A stretch of 64,000 bases of DNA from CAIQPS01 sp963783835 (GTDB lineage: Bacteria > Actinomycetota > Thermoleophilia > RBG-16-64-13). Shown piece by piece: positions 25,231-34,424 of this stretch. A program made the position numbers and the translations under genes. Where the stretch lies: positions 1-64,000 of the forward strand of contig CAWAOX010000013.1 in NCBI GenBank assembly GCA_963783835.1. The letters are read 5' to 3'. The notes below the pieces were generated by a model. The model had not been told where the DNA came from. It did no database searches and saw nothing but the letters and a program-made list of their open reading frames with translations. How positions within the stretch are numbered: the stretch's first letter is position 1; each line of letters opens with the position of its first letter.

Positions 25231-26264
25231 CAGCCACTTCTCTCTCGGGATACGACGGGCAGGCGCTTGGCCGCGCCGACGAGGCCACGGAACACCGTCA
25301 AGAGCAGACCTTCGCCCTCCTGCCGGCGCACGAGACTGAGCAGGCCGTCGGGAAGGAACAGGATCAGGAGGATAAAGAGGACCCCCATGATGATGGGCTC
25401 GAGGTAGGGGACGCCACGCAGCAACTCGGGTACCCAGGTAAGGAAAGCGGCCCCGACGAACGGGCCCAGCAGGGCAAACGGTATTCCTCCCATGATCGCG
25501 TAGATGTGGATGTAGATCGTCTTGAAGACCGTGAACTGAGTGGGGACCACCGAGCCTATGTAGCTCGCATAGAAGCACCCCATCAGCCCGGCCGCTGCGG
25601 AAGCGATGACGAACGCCAGCAAGCGGTATCTGAACACGTCGACGCCGGTCGATTCTGCGAGCGGCGGATTCAGCCCGATTGTCATCCACGCCCTGCCCGT
25701 CCTCGCCCTGTAGAGCCGCCAGAAGACGAAGGTCACGATCGCGAACAGCGCCAGGAGCAGATAGTAGTAGGACGATTTCGAGCCGAACGTCACGGTCAGG
25801 CCCCCGATCGAGAGCGGGTCGGGGGCCGGTACACCTTGCAGGCCGGAGAAACCCCCAAGATAGTCGACGCTGCCGAAGATCTGGGGAATGAGCATGCCCA
25901 GAACCGCCGTCAGCAAGACGAAGGTGAAGCCGGCGTTCTTGAGCAGCGGGTAGCCGACGATGAGCGCGATGAGCGCCGTGGCCACCACCGAAGCGGGCAG
26001 TGCGGCCCAAAAAGACCAACCCAACTTGACGGTGAGGGCGGCCGTGGTCGTCGCCCCTATCCCCATGAAGGCTGCGATGGCCAGACTGACCAGGCCGGTC
26101 CGAAGAAGCATCACGAACGTCATGGCCAGCACCGCGTTCATGCCGGCGAGGATGAGAAGGTGCAGGTAGTAGGAATCGCCGAGCAGCGACGGCAGCGCGA
26201 GCGCTACCGCGCACACGATCCCTGCGCCGGCCCCCTTCAGATACTTGTAGAGGGCCGGCTTCAC
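25230..26264 (-). CDS. Branched-chain-type ABC transporter permease (LivM-like), 344 aa
   Basis: A polytopic membrane protein with about 8-10 hydrophobic segments and the LivM hallmark GINPPLAESTGVDVFRYRLLAFVIASAAAGLMGC (here with L-N-P-P-L-A-E-S-T-G). The GTG start overlaps the livH stop by four bases (GTGA). A C-terminal cytoplasmic tail of about 45 residues follows the last helix. It forms the channel with LivH. Confidence 0.93.
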   Translation of the reverse strand: MKPALYKYLKGAGAGIVCAVALALPSLLGDSYYLHLLILAGMNAVLAMTFVMLLRTGLVSLAIAAFMGIGATTTAALTVKLGWSFWAALPASVVATALIALIVGYPLLKNAGFTFVLLTAVLGMLIPQIFGSVDYLGGFSGLQGVPAPDPLSIGGLTVTFGSKSSYYYLLLALFAIVTFVFWRLYRARTGRAWMTIGLNPPLAESTGVDVFRYRLLAFVIASAAAGLMGCFYASYIGSVVPTQFTVFKTIYIHIYAIMGGIPFALLGPFVGAAFLTWVPELLRGVPYLEPIIMGVLFILLILFLPDGLLSLVRRQEGEGLLLTVFRGLVGAAKRLPVVSRERSG

Positions 26265-27139
26265 ACCTTCACCTTGGCCGCGCGCCCCACGATGCCTCCC
26301 GGCCTCAGGAAAATGACGACACCGATAATCACGAAGAGGATCACCTGCGAGTACTTGGGAATGAAGAATTGGGCCACGCTGAGGGTCACACCGACAATCA
26401 GGCCTCCCACCACAGCGCCGAGCAGACTATCCATCCCTCCCAGCATGGCAACAAGGAGGACCGTAAGTACCACGCCGTTCCCCATCCCCGGAGTAACGCC
26501 GTATGCCGGTGCCATGATGGCGCCCGCGAAGCCGGCCAGAATGCCTGCAATGCCCAACGTGGTCATATGCACGCGGGTGACGTTGATGCCGTTGAGCGCC
26601 GCGATCTCAGGGAGGTATGCGACGGCCCGCATGGCCCGGCCGGTCCGCGTTTTCTCGTAGATGTAGAACAAGACGAGCGTTACGACCACCGAGACACCAG
26701 TGATCACTAGCTTTTCCACAGAGATGCTCGCACCTCCAACGCGCACCATGCCCGGAAACACCGTCGGGATGCCTCGGGGCGAAGTACCGAACTGGCTCAG
26801 GACCCATTGGTTCAAGATCAGCATGAGCCCGGTCGCAGCGACGATCGTCGCGAGGAACTGCCGGGGAGCGTGTTCGACGTACCTGAAGATCAAGAGATAG
26901 CTGAGAACGCCGAGGACACCGGTAGCTATAACTGCCACAACCATGGCGGCAGCATAGGGCAGGTTCAGAGTCACCATCGACAGGTACGTCACGTACGCAG
27001 CGACCATGTAGAACTGGCCGTAGGCGACAAGAAAGATCCGCGACACGCTCAGCACCAGGATCAAGCCGGCGGCAAGCAGCACGTAGACGAGCCCCGCGGC
27101 CATACCGCCGATTAGAAGCTCTGACATCGTCCCAAGCAC
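26261..27139 (-). CDS. Branched-chain-type ABC transporter permease (LivH-like), 292 aa
   Basis: Inner-membrane permease with the LivH pattern: GGMAAGLVYVLLAAGLILVLSVSRIF at the N-terminus, TRTGRAMRAVAYLPEIAALNGINVTRV in the coupling region, and GGMDSLLGAVVGGLIVG. The GTG at 27139 has GGGAG about nine bases upstream; an ATG four codons in (27127) is the alternative. It lies 193 bases after the receptor gene, with a strong hairpin between them. Confidence 0.93.
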   Translation of the reverse strand: MLGTMSELLIGGMAAGLVYVLLAAGLILVLSVSRIFLVAYGQFYMVAAYVTYLSMVTLNLPYAAAMVVAVIATGVLGVLSYLLIFRYVEHAPRQFLATIVAATGLMLILNQWVLSQFGTSPRGIPTVFPGMVRVGGASISVEKLVITGVSVVVTLVLFYIYEKTRTGRAMRAVAYLPEIAALNGINVTRVHMTTLGIAGILAGFAGAIMAPAYGVTPGMGNGVVLTVLLVAMLGGMDSLLGAVVGGLIVGVTLSVAQFFIPKYSQVILFVIIGVVIFLRPGGIVGRAAKVKV

Positions 27140-27287
27140 GGGCTATGTCTCCCGGGGAGATTGCGATTGTCCACTATCCGATTGCCTACGATCCAAAGGG
27201 TATGGCTCCCAGTCGCCGTTCGTCATGGCTCGCGATGAATCTAACGCTGTCTCCAGCTTGTCCTTCATCTTCCTTCCTCTCCCCCGA

Positions 27288-27318
27288 GGGGGGTAGGCCA
27301 GCGTGTGGCCTACCCCCC
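27288..27318 (-). terminator. Perfect 13-bp hairpin between receptor and permease genes
   Basis: 27288-27300 pairs fully with 27306-27318 around the loop GCGTG, 15 bases after the receptor stop codon. There is no T-run on either side, so it is probably a partial terminator or mRNA-stabilising hairpin that lets the receptor be made in excess of the permease genes. Confidence 0.7.
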
Positions 27319-27332
27319 AGGACTCGGCTGCT

Positions 27333-28647
27333 CTATTGCCAGCCGTAGAACTGCTTCATATAGCCATACGCTTCATCCAGACTCATGACATGGATGACGC
27401 TGGCCTTTCCATTCTCGATCTCCTTGATGCCGAGAGCCACACACGTGTCCACACTCCTCGTGTTTCCTTGATCGGGTCGGGCGACCATCTTGCCCATCCC
27501 CAGCGGGCTCTCGTACTCCAATCCACTCGCTATCGTCTGGGCCACGACGGTCGAGATCGACACTCGCGGCCTTCTGCAGGGCGGCCACGAGGATCGCGAA
27601 CATGTTCGAGCCCGTGCCTTCGGGCAGGTCGTTCGGGAACATCGCCTCGTAGCCGTCCATGAACTGCTGAGCAGCCGGGGGCATCGGAGCCTGTTCCATC
27701 GCATAGGCGCTGCCGAACATCCCGTTCAACTGGTCCAGGGGAACGAATATCTCCGTATACCAGGATTGCAGGGGAGCAGATTGGAACACCACGCCCTTGT
27801 ATCCGGACTGTACCACCGCCTTCAGAACCAGGGCATCAGATTGCGGCCCACCGGCCTGGCATACGAAGCCATCAGGGTTCGAGGATTTAACCTTGGCGGC
27901 GATTGCCGTAAAGTCGGTGGCATCGGGCGGATAGAACAGTGCCTCCTGGATGGTGAAACCGAAAGTCTTGCCCGCCTGGTCGGCAATCGCGGCGGTGATG
28001 TGGCCGATCTCACTGTCCGGAGCCGCGATGATGATGCTCTTGACATTCGGGTTGTTCTTTGAGAACCACCCATAGAACGAGGAGAACTGACAGTTGAGCG
28101 TCGAACCTTGGAACGAGTAGTTGTACTTGGGACTGACGATGTCGGGCACGGGGTTCATCGAGATCACCGGTATCTTGGCGGCCTCAGTGAGTTCAAGCCA
28201 GCTGGCGGCGGTCTCGTCGCCGATCATGAACTGCACCTTGTCCTGCTGAATGAGCTTCTCCACACCACTTCGAGCGGTCTCGGCGTTCATCTTTGAGTCG
28301 GCCACGACGAGCTCTATGGTGTACTTGTCACTGCCGACCGCCAGACCGCCGGCTTTGTTGATCTGATCCGCCATCACCTGGATGCTCTTCCAGGTCTCAA
28401 GACCGAGGGGCCAGCCCAAGAAGGCGACCACTCCGACTTTGATGCTTTTCGCCACGGGAGCGGCCGTGGTGCTGACGGCCTCCGACGTCGTTACGCCTTC
28501 GGACGTCGTCACAGCCTCGCTTGACGTTGTGCTGCTGCTCGGCGCCGCTGTGGTCGTAGTCTCATCGCTCGTGCCGCACGCCGCGGCAAAGCCGACGAGG
28601 GCCACCGCCAACACCAATGCGATGCCCAGAATCAGATACTTCCGCAT
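27333..28647 (-). CDS. Branched-chain-type ABC transporter receptor lipoprotein (LivK-like), one frameshift
   Basis: A lipoprotein signal (MRKYLILGIALVLAVALVGFAAAC) ends in lipobox Cys about residue 24, followed by a Thr/Ser-rich linker of some 40 residues. The periplasmic-binding fold then begins at SIKVGVVAFLGWPLG. The N-terminal frame runs to AALQKAASVD, then leaves frame at about 27556. The other frame gives SGLEYESPLGMGKMVARPDQ through to the end at YGYMKQFYGWQ. The fold is therefore complete apart from one indel. ATG 28647 has GGGGGG upstream. It is first of the five-gene importer and probably the most highly expressed. Confidence 0.9.
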
Positions 28648-28766
28648 AACTCGCCCCCCTATCTCACTCGTTTCTTCGTTGCTTCGGTCCCTAGCTCATC
28701 TTCTCGAGCGTCTGGTCAAGTCCCCGACTCCCAACCGTCCCCTCCTCTCTTCCACCGCAACTCTCA

Positions 28767-30041
28767 TCAATACACGCCATAGTCATGCGCGGCCTCAATC
28801 ATCGCCTCCACATTCTCGGGCCTCGCGTTGTATGGGATCCCGCCCGTCGCTCCGTCGACGATCAGTCCGCCGGTGTCGGCGAAAAGGTCGATCAGACGCT
28901 GCACGTAGTCGCGAACCTCCGCTGGCGACGCCGTACACAGTAGGCTCGCCGGCACGTCGCCCCAGAAGCACATGGTGTCGCCGAGCACCGCCTTGAACCT
29001 CTCGGTATCGATAACGTCAAAATGGCCGACGATCTTGCCAGGCGGCAACTGCGCCAAGAACTCCAGACGGGGCGTGTAGTCGCCTTCCCAGAATGGCAGG
29101 GGTACGAGGCCGGCCTCAACGAACGCCAGCAGCATCTTCTTGAGACTGGGCCAGTAGAACTTCGCATACTGCTCGTTGGACATGAAACCGCCGGCCCCCC
29201 GATGAAGAGGCATGAAGACGCGGGGATTACCGGAGTCTCGGGCCGCCTTGATCGTGGCTTCGATGCTCACGTCCGTGTAGAGGTCTACCGCCGCCAGCAA
29301 TTTGTCGGGGCATCGGTACATGTCAAGCATCACGCCGCGGATTCCGCGGAGCATGTCCGACACCCAGTCGAACGGGCAGAGGGTCGCTGTTGCGCTGACG
29401 ATCGGGTAACCCTCAGCCTCGAGTTCGGCTGTCAGTCCGGCTACGACAGCCGCATACTTGGCCGTTTCGGCGCCCAGGACCGAAAGCGCGAGAAGGCGGA
29501 CTCCAGTTCCGGGGAGAGCTCCGATCGGCCATTCCCAAGCTGCATCACGGCGTTGCCACCTGCCATGAGGCGCAGGGGCGGCAGAGGCCGAAAAGGGCTC
29601 GAACAATGAGCCGACGCGGGGCAGGAGCTTCCGCCAGACGAAATCCCCGGGGTCTTCGAGAAAGTCATCGTATTCGTCCGCGAGCAGGTATTCCCGTTCG
29701 ACGAACTGATAGGAGACATCGTCGGGAAGGTCGTAGCCGGGCCACATCATCTGCTTGTTGCCGATGATCTCGAGCACCGGCCCTGGGGTAAGGCCGAAAA
29801 CCGGGGGCGCCATGTCGAGATCGAGCTTGATGGTGGAGGCCTTGAACGCGTCGGCCGCCCGCCTATAGTCATACATGGCTTCTTTGTTGGAAAGGCCGGC
29901 GTAGCGGGTCATGAAGAGGTCTGCGAGGCTGATGACCGGGACACGGTCGGGTCTGCGGAGCAAGGCCGCGTCGTTGAAACGCGTCAGCCTCTCCTCATAA
30001 CCGTTCTGGACAGAATCAATCCTCGTGACTGCTTCCGGCAC
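28767..30041 (-). CDS. UroD-like protein 2, metal ligands not conserved, 424 aa
   Basis: A divergent member of the UroD/methyltransferase fold: ERLTRFNDAALLRRPDRVPVISLADLF at the N-terminus, MLDMYRCPDKLLAAVDLYTD in the middle, and a C-terminal GDVPASLLCTASPAEVRDYVQRLID. Where protein 1 has LHWDGDW, this one reads LPFWEGDY, and the late CPGCD site reads VDGATGG, so no zinc site is expected. Residues from about 29490 to 29590 read out of frame (a proline/arginine-rich run) and look like two compensating indels. GTG 30041 is used, with GAAGGG nine bases upstream; an ATG at 30080 would put the palindrome at 30063-30077 inside the gene. It is divergent from the IclR gene that probably controls it. 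Confidence 0.7.
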   Translation of the reverse strand: MPEAVTRIDSVQNGYEERLTRFNDAALLRRPDRVPVISLADLFMTRYAGLSNKEAMYDYRRAADAFKASTIKLDLDMAPPVFGLTPGPVLEIIGNKQMMWPGYDLPDDVSYQFVEREYLLADEYDDFLEDPGDFVWRKLLPRVGSLFEPFSASAAPAPHGRWQRRDAAWEWPIGALPGTGVRLLALSVLGAETAKYAAVVAGLTAELEAEGYPIVSATATLCPFDWVSDMLRGIRGVMLDMYRCPDKLLAAVDLYTDVSIEATIKAARDSGNPRVFMPLHRGAGGFMSNEQYAKFYWPSLKKMLLAFVEAGLVPLPFWEGDYTPRLEFLAQLPPGKIVGHFDVIDTERFKAVLGDTMCFWGDVPASLLCTASPAEVRDYVQRLIDLFADTGGLIVDGATGGIPYNARPENVEAMIEAAHDYGVY

Positions 30042-30062
30042 CCGCCTCATCCCTTCGCATAA

Positions 30063-30077
30063 TTTCATTCTATGAAA
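30063..30077. promoter_or_regulatory. 15-bp palindrome, candidate IclR operator
   Basis: TTTCAT-TCT-ATGAAA is a perfect 6-3-6 inverted repeat in the space between the divergent UroD-like 2 and IclR genes. IclR-family repressors bind palindromes of this size. It would lie just downstream of the minus-strand promoter at 30102-30131. Confidence 0.55.
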
Positions 30078-30101
30078 CATACAATTTATGTGACAAAACG
30101 G

Positions 30102-30131
30102 ACACTAGAACTTCTCGCGACGAATTGTCAA
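30102..30131 (-). promoter_or_regulatory. Candidate promoter of the UroD2-Liv catabolic operon
   Basis: On the minus strand a perfect -35 TTGACA (30126-30131) is followed 18 bases later by TAGTGT (30102-30107), a weak -10. A weak -10 fits a regulated promoter next to an operator palindrome. Confidence 0.5.
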
Positions 30132-30284
30132 GATACGCGCGCTGGACACACACAGACATTCACTTGCTGAATACAGCGATTCGTGCTAACTATGGATACG
30201 ATGCGTGTTACTCCGCGGCAAGTAGTGAACCGGAGCGCAGAGGAAGAGCAGTGTCTTCAGTAGACGACGGAGACGAGGCGGGGC

Positions 30285-31082
30285 TTGAACCAGGGTGTAA
30301 CTGACCTTCGCAAGACAGACGAAAAGTACCTCGTCCGATCCTTGGTCAGAGGCATCAGCATCCTCAAATGCTTCGACGTGTCGCGACCGAGTTGGCGGCT
30401 GACCGATCTCTCGAAGGAGACGGGCCTGGACAGAGCGACCTGTTTCCGGATGGTAAAGACCTTCGAGGCCGAGGGCGTTCTCGCCCTAGACGAGGAATCC
30501 GGGCAGTATCACCTCGGACGCGCTCTGGTGCCCGCTATCTATCTAGTCAGTTCCACGAACGAGCTTGCCCGGTTCGCCCACTCCTACGTCCGAAGACTTG
30601 CGGACCTGACAAAGGAGACGATCGCCCTTGCGGTCTGGACCGACGACGGGGTCCTGTTCATCGATCAGGTCGTGACCTGGCATCCTTTCAAACTCGAATC
30701 AACGGTCGGCCGTACCTTTACGAATTGGGGCATTTCACACATCAAGGTCTTTGCAGCATCTGGGCCCGAAACGTGCAGGGTGCAGGCTCTAGCATGGAAC
30801 CCGTCGATCACCGGCTATCCGCTGCGGCTCAAAGCTGCCGAGGCCGAACTCGAGACCATTCGCGCCCAAGGAGTCGCGTATGACCTGGAGGAGAATGCCG
30901 CCGGCATATGCTCTGTAGCGGCTCCGGTACGGGACGAATCAGGGCGAGTCATGGCGAGTCTGTCCGTCGTCGCGCCGGTTGAGCGCTTCCAGCCCGAGCA
31001 GAAGCGACACCATACCGAGACTGTCCTGAAGGTGGCCCGCGAGTTGTCGCGCGCGCTCGGTTGGGTGACCGAGGGCGAATAG
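30285..31082 (+). CDS. IclR-family transcriptional regulator 1, 265 aa
   Basis: N-terminal winged helix (VRSLVRGISILKCFD, LTDLSKETGLDRATCFRMVKTFEAEGVL) and C-terminal effector domain (LADLTKETIALAVWTDDGVLFIDQV, YDLEENAAGICSVAAPVRDESGRVMASLSVVAP). IclR proteins bind small aromatic or keto acids and usually repress catabolic operons. The start is TTG behind GAGGCGGGG. It lies upstream of the UbiD 2 gene in the same direction and divergent from the long minus-strand operon, so it may control both. Confidence 0.93.
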   Translation: MNQGVTDLRKTDEKYLVRSLVRGISILKCFDVSRPSWRLTDLSKETGLDRATCFRMVKTFEAEGVLALDEESGQYHLGRALVPAIYLVSSTNELARFAHSYVRRLADLTKETIALAVWTDDGVLFIDQVVTWHPFKLESTVGRTFTNWGISHIKVFAASGPETCRVQALAWNPSITGYPLRLKAAEAELETIRAQGVAYDLEENAAGICSVAAPVRDESGRVMASLSVVAPVERFQPEQKRHHTETVLKVARELSRALGWVTEGE

Positions 31083-31093
31083 CCAGGTGGCGC

Positions 31094-32527
31094 ATGTTTA
31101 AGGACCTGAGAGGTTTTCTCGATCGCCTTGAGGCAGAGGGCCAACTGGTCCACTACTTCGACGAACTGATGCCCGAACCCGATGTGCGCGCTCTGATGCG
31201 AGGAGCGGCGGACATTGGGCCGATGGGGCCTGCGGTGATGCTCTACAACATCAAGGGCTACCGAGGAAAGCGACTGGTCGTCAATGTCCACGGCTCGTGG
31301 GCCAACCACGCTCTCATGCTCGGCATGCCGAAGACGGCAGGCATAAAAGAGCAGTTTTGCGAGCTCGACCGCAAATGGGACAGATATCCGGGAAGTCTGG
31401 TCTGGGTGGACAAGCCACCCTGCCGAGAAATAATCCTCGACCATGACTTCAACCTGCTCGAACTACTGCCGCTCTGCAAGATCAATGAGCACGACGGAGG
31501 TTTCTATCTTTCGAAAGCCTCGGTCGTTTCCAAAGATCCCGACCGACCGGAGGACATTGACACCGAGAACGTTGGCATCTACCGCCTGCAGGTACTTGAC
31601 GCGGACACCATTGCCATGCAAGGTCTGCCGTTCCACGACATCGCCGTACACGTCCGGAAGGCCGAGCAACGGAACCGCCCCCTGCCCGTAGCGATATGCC
31701 TGGGTGTAGACCCGGTCCTCAGTTTTGTAGCCAGCACTCCGCTGAAATACGATCAATCGGAGTACAAATACAGCGCCGCCCTAAGCGGCATACCTCTCGA
31801 ACTGACGAAGACGTCTGACGGGTACCTCGATGTCCCGGCCGGTGCCGAGTACATACTCGAAGGCGAAATCGTCCCTCGGGTGCGCGTGCCTGAGGGTCCC
31901 TTCGGAGAGTTCCCCGGTAGTTACTCGGGAGTACGAAAGCAAGTCATTATCAAGGTCAAGCGGGTAACGCACCGGGCGGATCCGATCTTGGAGAATCTCT
32001 ACATCGGCCGGTCCTGGAGCGAGTGCGACACCCTGCTCGGACTGAACACCTGCATCCCGCTCTATAGGCAGATCAGGGAGACGATGCCGGAGGTTAAGGC
32101 GGTCAATGCCCTGTACCAACACGGTCTCACGGTGATCATCGCGGTAGAGAGCCGGCTGGGAGGCTACGCGAAATCCGTGGCCTTCCGAGCCGCCTCCACC
32201 CCCCACGGCATCTCCTACGTCAAGAACATCATCCTAGTCGACGGCGACGTGGATCCATTCGACCTGAATCAGGTGATGTGGGCCATGTCGACCCGCATCC
32301 GCGGAGCGCAGGACGTCATAGTCATCCCCAGCACTCCCGGCATGCCGCTTGACCCCGGATCCGAGCCGCCCGGGATGGGATGCAAGGTGATCATCGATTG
32401 CACGACGCCGGTACCCCCCGAACCCCTGATGCGCGATGTCAAAATGGTGGGGGCGATAGAGGGCGCGGGCAGGTTCCAGACGATCATCTCGGATCTGCAG
32501 CAAGCCCGGCGCGAGGGAACAGTATGA
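31094..32527 (+). CDS. UbiD-family decarboxylase 2 (BsdC-like subunit), 477 aa
   Basis: A second UbiD-fold protein, of the hydroxyarylic acid decarboxylase C-subunit type: FKDLRGFLDRLEAEGQLVH at the start, PVAICLGVDPVLSFVAST, YILEGEIVPRVRVPEGPFGEFPGSYSG with the conserved Glu, and VDGDVDPFDLNQVMWAMSTR. It decarboxylates phenolic acids such as vanillate or 4-hydroxybenzoate in known relatives. ATG 31094 follows AGGTGG. Its stop overlaps the start of the D-subunit gene (ATGA), the C-D order of bsd/vdc operons. No B subunit (UbiX) follows, so prFMN must be made elsewhere. Confidence 0.92.
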   Translation: MFKDLRGFLDRLEAEGQLVHYFDELMPEPDVRALMRGAADIGPMGPAVMLYNIKGYRGKRLVVNVHGSWANHALMLGMPKTAGIKEQFCELDRKWDRYPGSLVWVDKPPCREIILDHDFNLLELLPLCKINEHDGGFYLSKASVVSKDPDRPEDIDTENVGIYRLQVLDADTIAMQGLPFHDIAVHVRKAEQRNRPLPVAICLGVDPVLSFVASTPLKYDQSEYKYSAALSGIPLELTKTSDGYLDVPAGAEYILEGEIVPRVRVPEGPFGEFPGSYSGVRKQVIIKVKRVTHRADPILENLYIGRSWSECDTLLGLNTCIPLYRQIRETMPEVKAVNALYQHGLTVIIAVESRLGGYAKSVAFRAASTPHGISYVKNIILVDGDVDPFDLNQVMWAMSTRIRGAQDVIVIPSTPGMPLDPGSEPPGMGCKVIIDCTTPVPPEPLMRDVKMVGAIEGAGRFQTIISDLQQARREGTV

Positions 32528-32841
32528 AGTGCGTGCGGTGCATCGAGGGGGAGGTCGAGGTGGTGGCCGTAGCCCCCGACAATAGCGGGGCCTGGGAGAT
32601 CTACCACTGCTGCTTATGCAATTACGGTTGGAGGAGTACTGAGCCCGCCTCCGTGACAGATCCCGCTGAGCGAGACCCTTTCTTCCAACTTCAGGCCGCC
32701 GAGATAGGCGACCTCATGAGCCCCTTGCCGATACCCACGGCTGGCGGGGCCGTGTCAAGTCCCGGTACCCGTGTTACATCAGTGGCTCCGGTACCTTTGT
32801 TACAGTCAATCCGGCCCCGACGGCATTTGTCGATTTCCTAA
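32524..32841 (+). CDS. BsdD/VdcD-like small decarboxylase subunit, C-terminus altered by an IS insertion
   Basis: MKCVRCIEGE followed by WEIYHCCLCNYGWRSTEPA is the typical zinc-ribbon pattern of the D subunit of hydroxyarylic acid decarboxylases (about 75-80 residues). This reading frame has 105 residues because a mobile element was inserted near its end at 32753. The original end is still visible on the far side of the element: the target repeat GGCTGGCGGGGCC is followed there by GAC TAG, which would finish the protein as T-A-G-G-A-D-stop (about 78 residues). The 27 residues beyond the insertion come from the element's end and are probably not functional. Confidence 0.85.
   Translation: MKCVRCIEGEVEVVAVAPDNSGAWEIYHCCLCNYGWRSTEPASVTDPAERDPFFQLQAAEIGDLMSPLPIPTAGGAVSSPGTRVTSVAPVPLLQSIRPRRHLSIS
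32736..32752. repeat. 17-bp direct repeat, left flank of IS element A
   Basis: Identical to 34529-34545 and probably the target duplication (the true duplication may be one or two bases shorter). It falls in the last codons of the D-subunit gene. Confidence 0.85.
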
Positions 32842-34349
32842 GAGGCCTTCTTCTTGCGCGGCCTTCCCCCGGGAACCCCGAAGGCGCCGTGCAGTTTGCT
32901 CGGGTCGTGCTCGGCCCGGTGGGTGCGGATGAGGGTGCCCTCCAAGTAGATCTCGACGATGTCCCCGACCAGGTGCACCTCCATGTCCTTGCGGGCATGG
33001 CGGGGTCCCACCGCGGTACCGGGCGCCGGCGAAGCTCACGTCGCCGTGCGGGTCCACCTTGCGGATCACCGGCACCCCGACCACGTCTGGATTCGGTCTC
33101 AGCCGTGGTTCCCGAGGCTGCCCCGGATGGCCGGACTTCTTCACTCTTTCGCTCCTGGCGACAGGTGTCGCTTCGAGCGGGTGGCGGCGGGCATGCGTGC
33201 GCCACAAGGACCCCGCGATGGAAGATCTCCACCAGGCGGTCGTCCGTGACCACGTCCACCGTCTCCCCCGCCAGCCAGGCGCCCACGTGATAGGGGAAGG
33301 TACACAGACTGATCCCTCCGCTACCTGCCCACCCGCCTGGTCACGCGCTTCTCCGGGCCCCTTAGGAGCGCCTCTGGGACCTTCTCCTCCTGGCGGATCG
33401 GGGATGACCGGAGTGAACGAGTCCGGAGCGGCCAGGGCGAAGCGCTTGAGCGGGCGGCACCATGCCGATGCCCTGGTGGGGCCGTTCCTCGTTATAGCTG
33501 CGTGACCCAGGCGTCCAGCTCCTCCTGGGCCTCCTCGATGCGAGGCGAAGACGCGCTCCGCGAGGAACTCCGCTCTCACCGTCTTGTGGAAGCGCTCCAC
33601 CTTGCCGGTGGTGGTGGGCGAGCTGCGGAGCGGTGAGCAGGTGTTTTATGCCGTTCTCCCGGCAGATGCGGTCGAAGAGCACCTGCCCTTTGCCCGGTCC
33701 GAAGCGGGCGGTGAACACCTTGCCGTTGTCGGTGAGGATCTGGTCGGGGACGCCATGGCGGCGCATGGCCAGCGCCAGAGCTTCACACACCGGGCGGGCC
33801 GTGGCCCGAGGCACCAGGAGCGCGGAGACGCAGAAGCGGGAGTGGTCGTCGAGGCCGGTGATCATCTTGAGCTCGGCTCCCGCTCTTCGAGCTTCACCCC
33901 GCCCATGATGTCCATCTGCCAGAGTTCCATGGAGCGGGTGCGTTCCCAGCGGCGATAGTCCTCCCGCTTGCGTCTTCGTTTCTGCGGATCGACCAGGCCG
34001 TGACGGACCAGAGCAGGCGATAGATGGAGGAGCGCCCGGGAAGAGGGATCCACGCCTTCGCGATCGAGCTGATGGCGCAGCGTGCGCGGGCCCCAGCCGG
34101 GATGGGCTTCCCGAAGCTCGAGCGATGCGGGCCTCGGTCTCCGGGGACATCTGGTGCGGGCACCTGGCCGGGCGGGAGGAGTGATCGGCGAGGCCGGCGA
34201 GACCCGACCGTGGCATAGCGCCTGAGCCAGCGATGGACCGTCTGCCGGGTGACGCCGTTCCTCAGGGCCACGTCGCTGATCGTGGCTCCCGCCAGCACTT
34301 CGAGCACGGCTTTGTGCCGTTGTTCCACCAGTCCAAGCTCCACAAGCAC
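32838..34349 (-). pseudogene. IS481-type transposase A, multiple frameshifts
   Basis: Across frames the protein reads MLVELGLVEQRHKAVLEVLAG with a helix-turn-helix (ISDVALRNGVTRQTVHRWLRRY), then DHSRFCVSALLVPRATARPV and the DDE core ILTDNGKVFTARF with KVERFHKTVRAEFL. It ends with a C-terminal domain (VIRKVDPHGDVSFAG and a Gly-Arg-Pro-Arg-Lys tail) to the stop at 32838. At least four shifts break it, so it cannot act without help. Confidence 0.85.
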
Positions 34350-34424
34350 GGTGTCTGCCCTCCCCAGATAGCCGGATTTCTCCTGCTATCTGGTGTGGAG
34401 CCGGGAGGAAAAGTCCTCTCGAAG

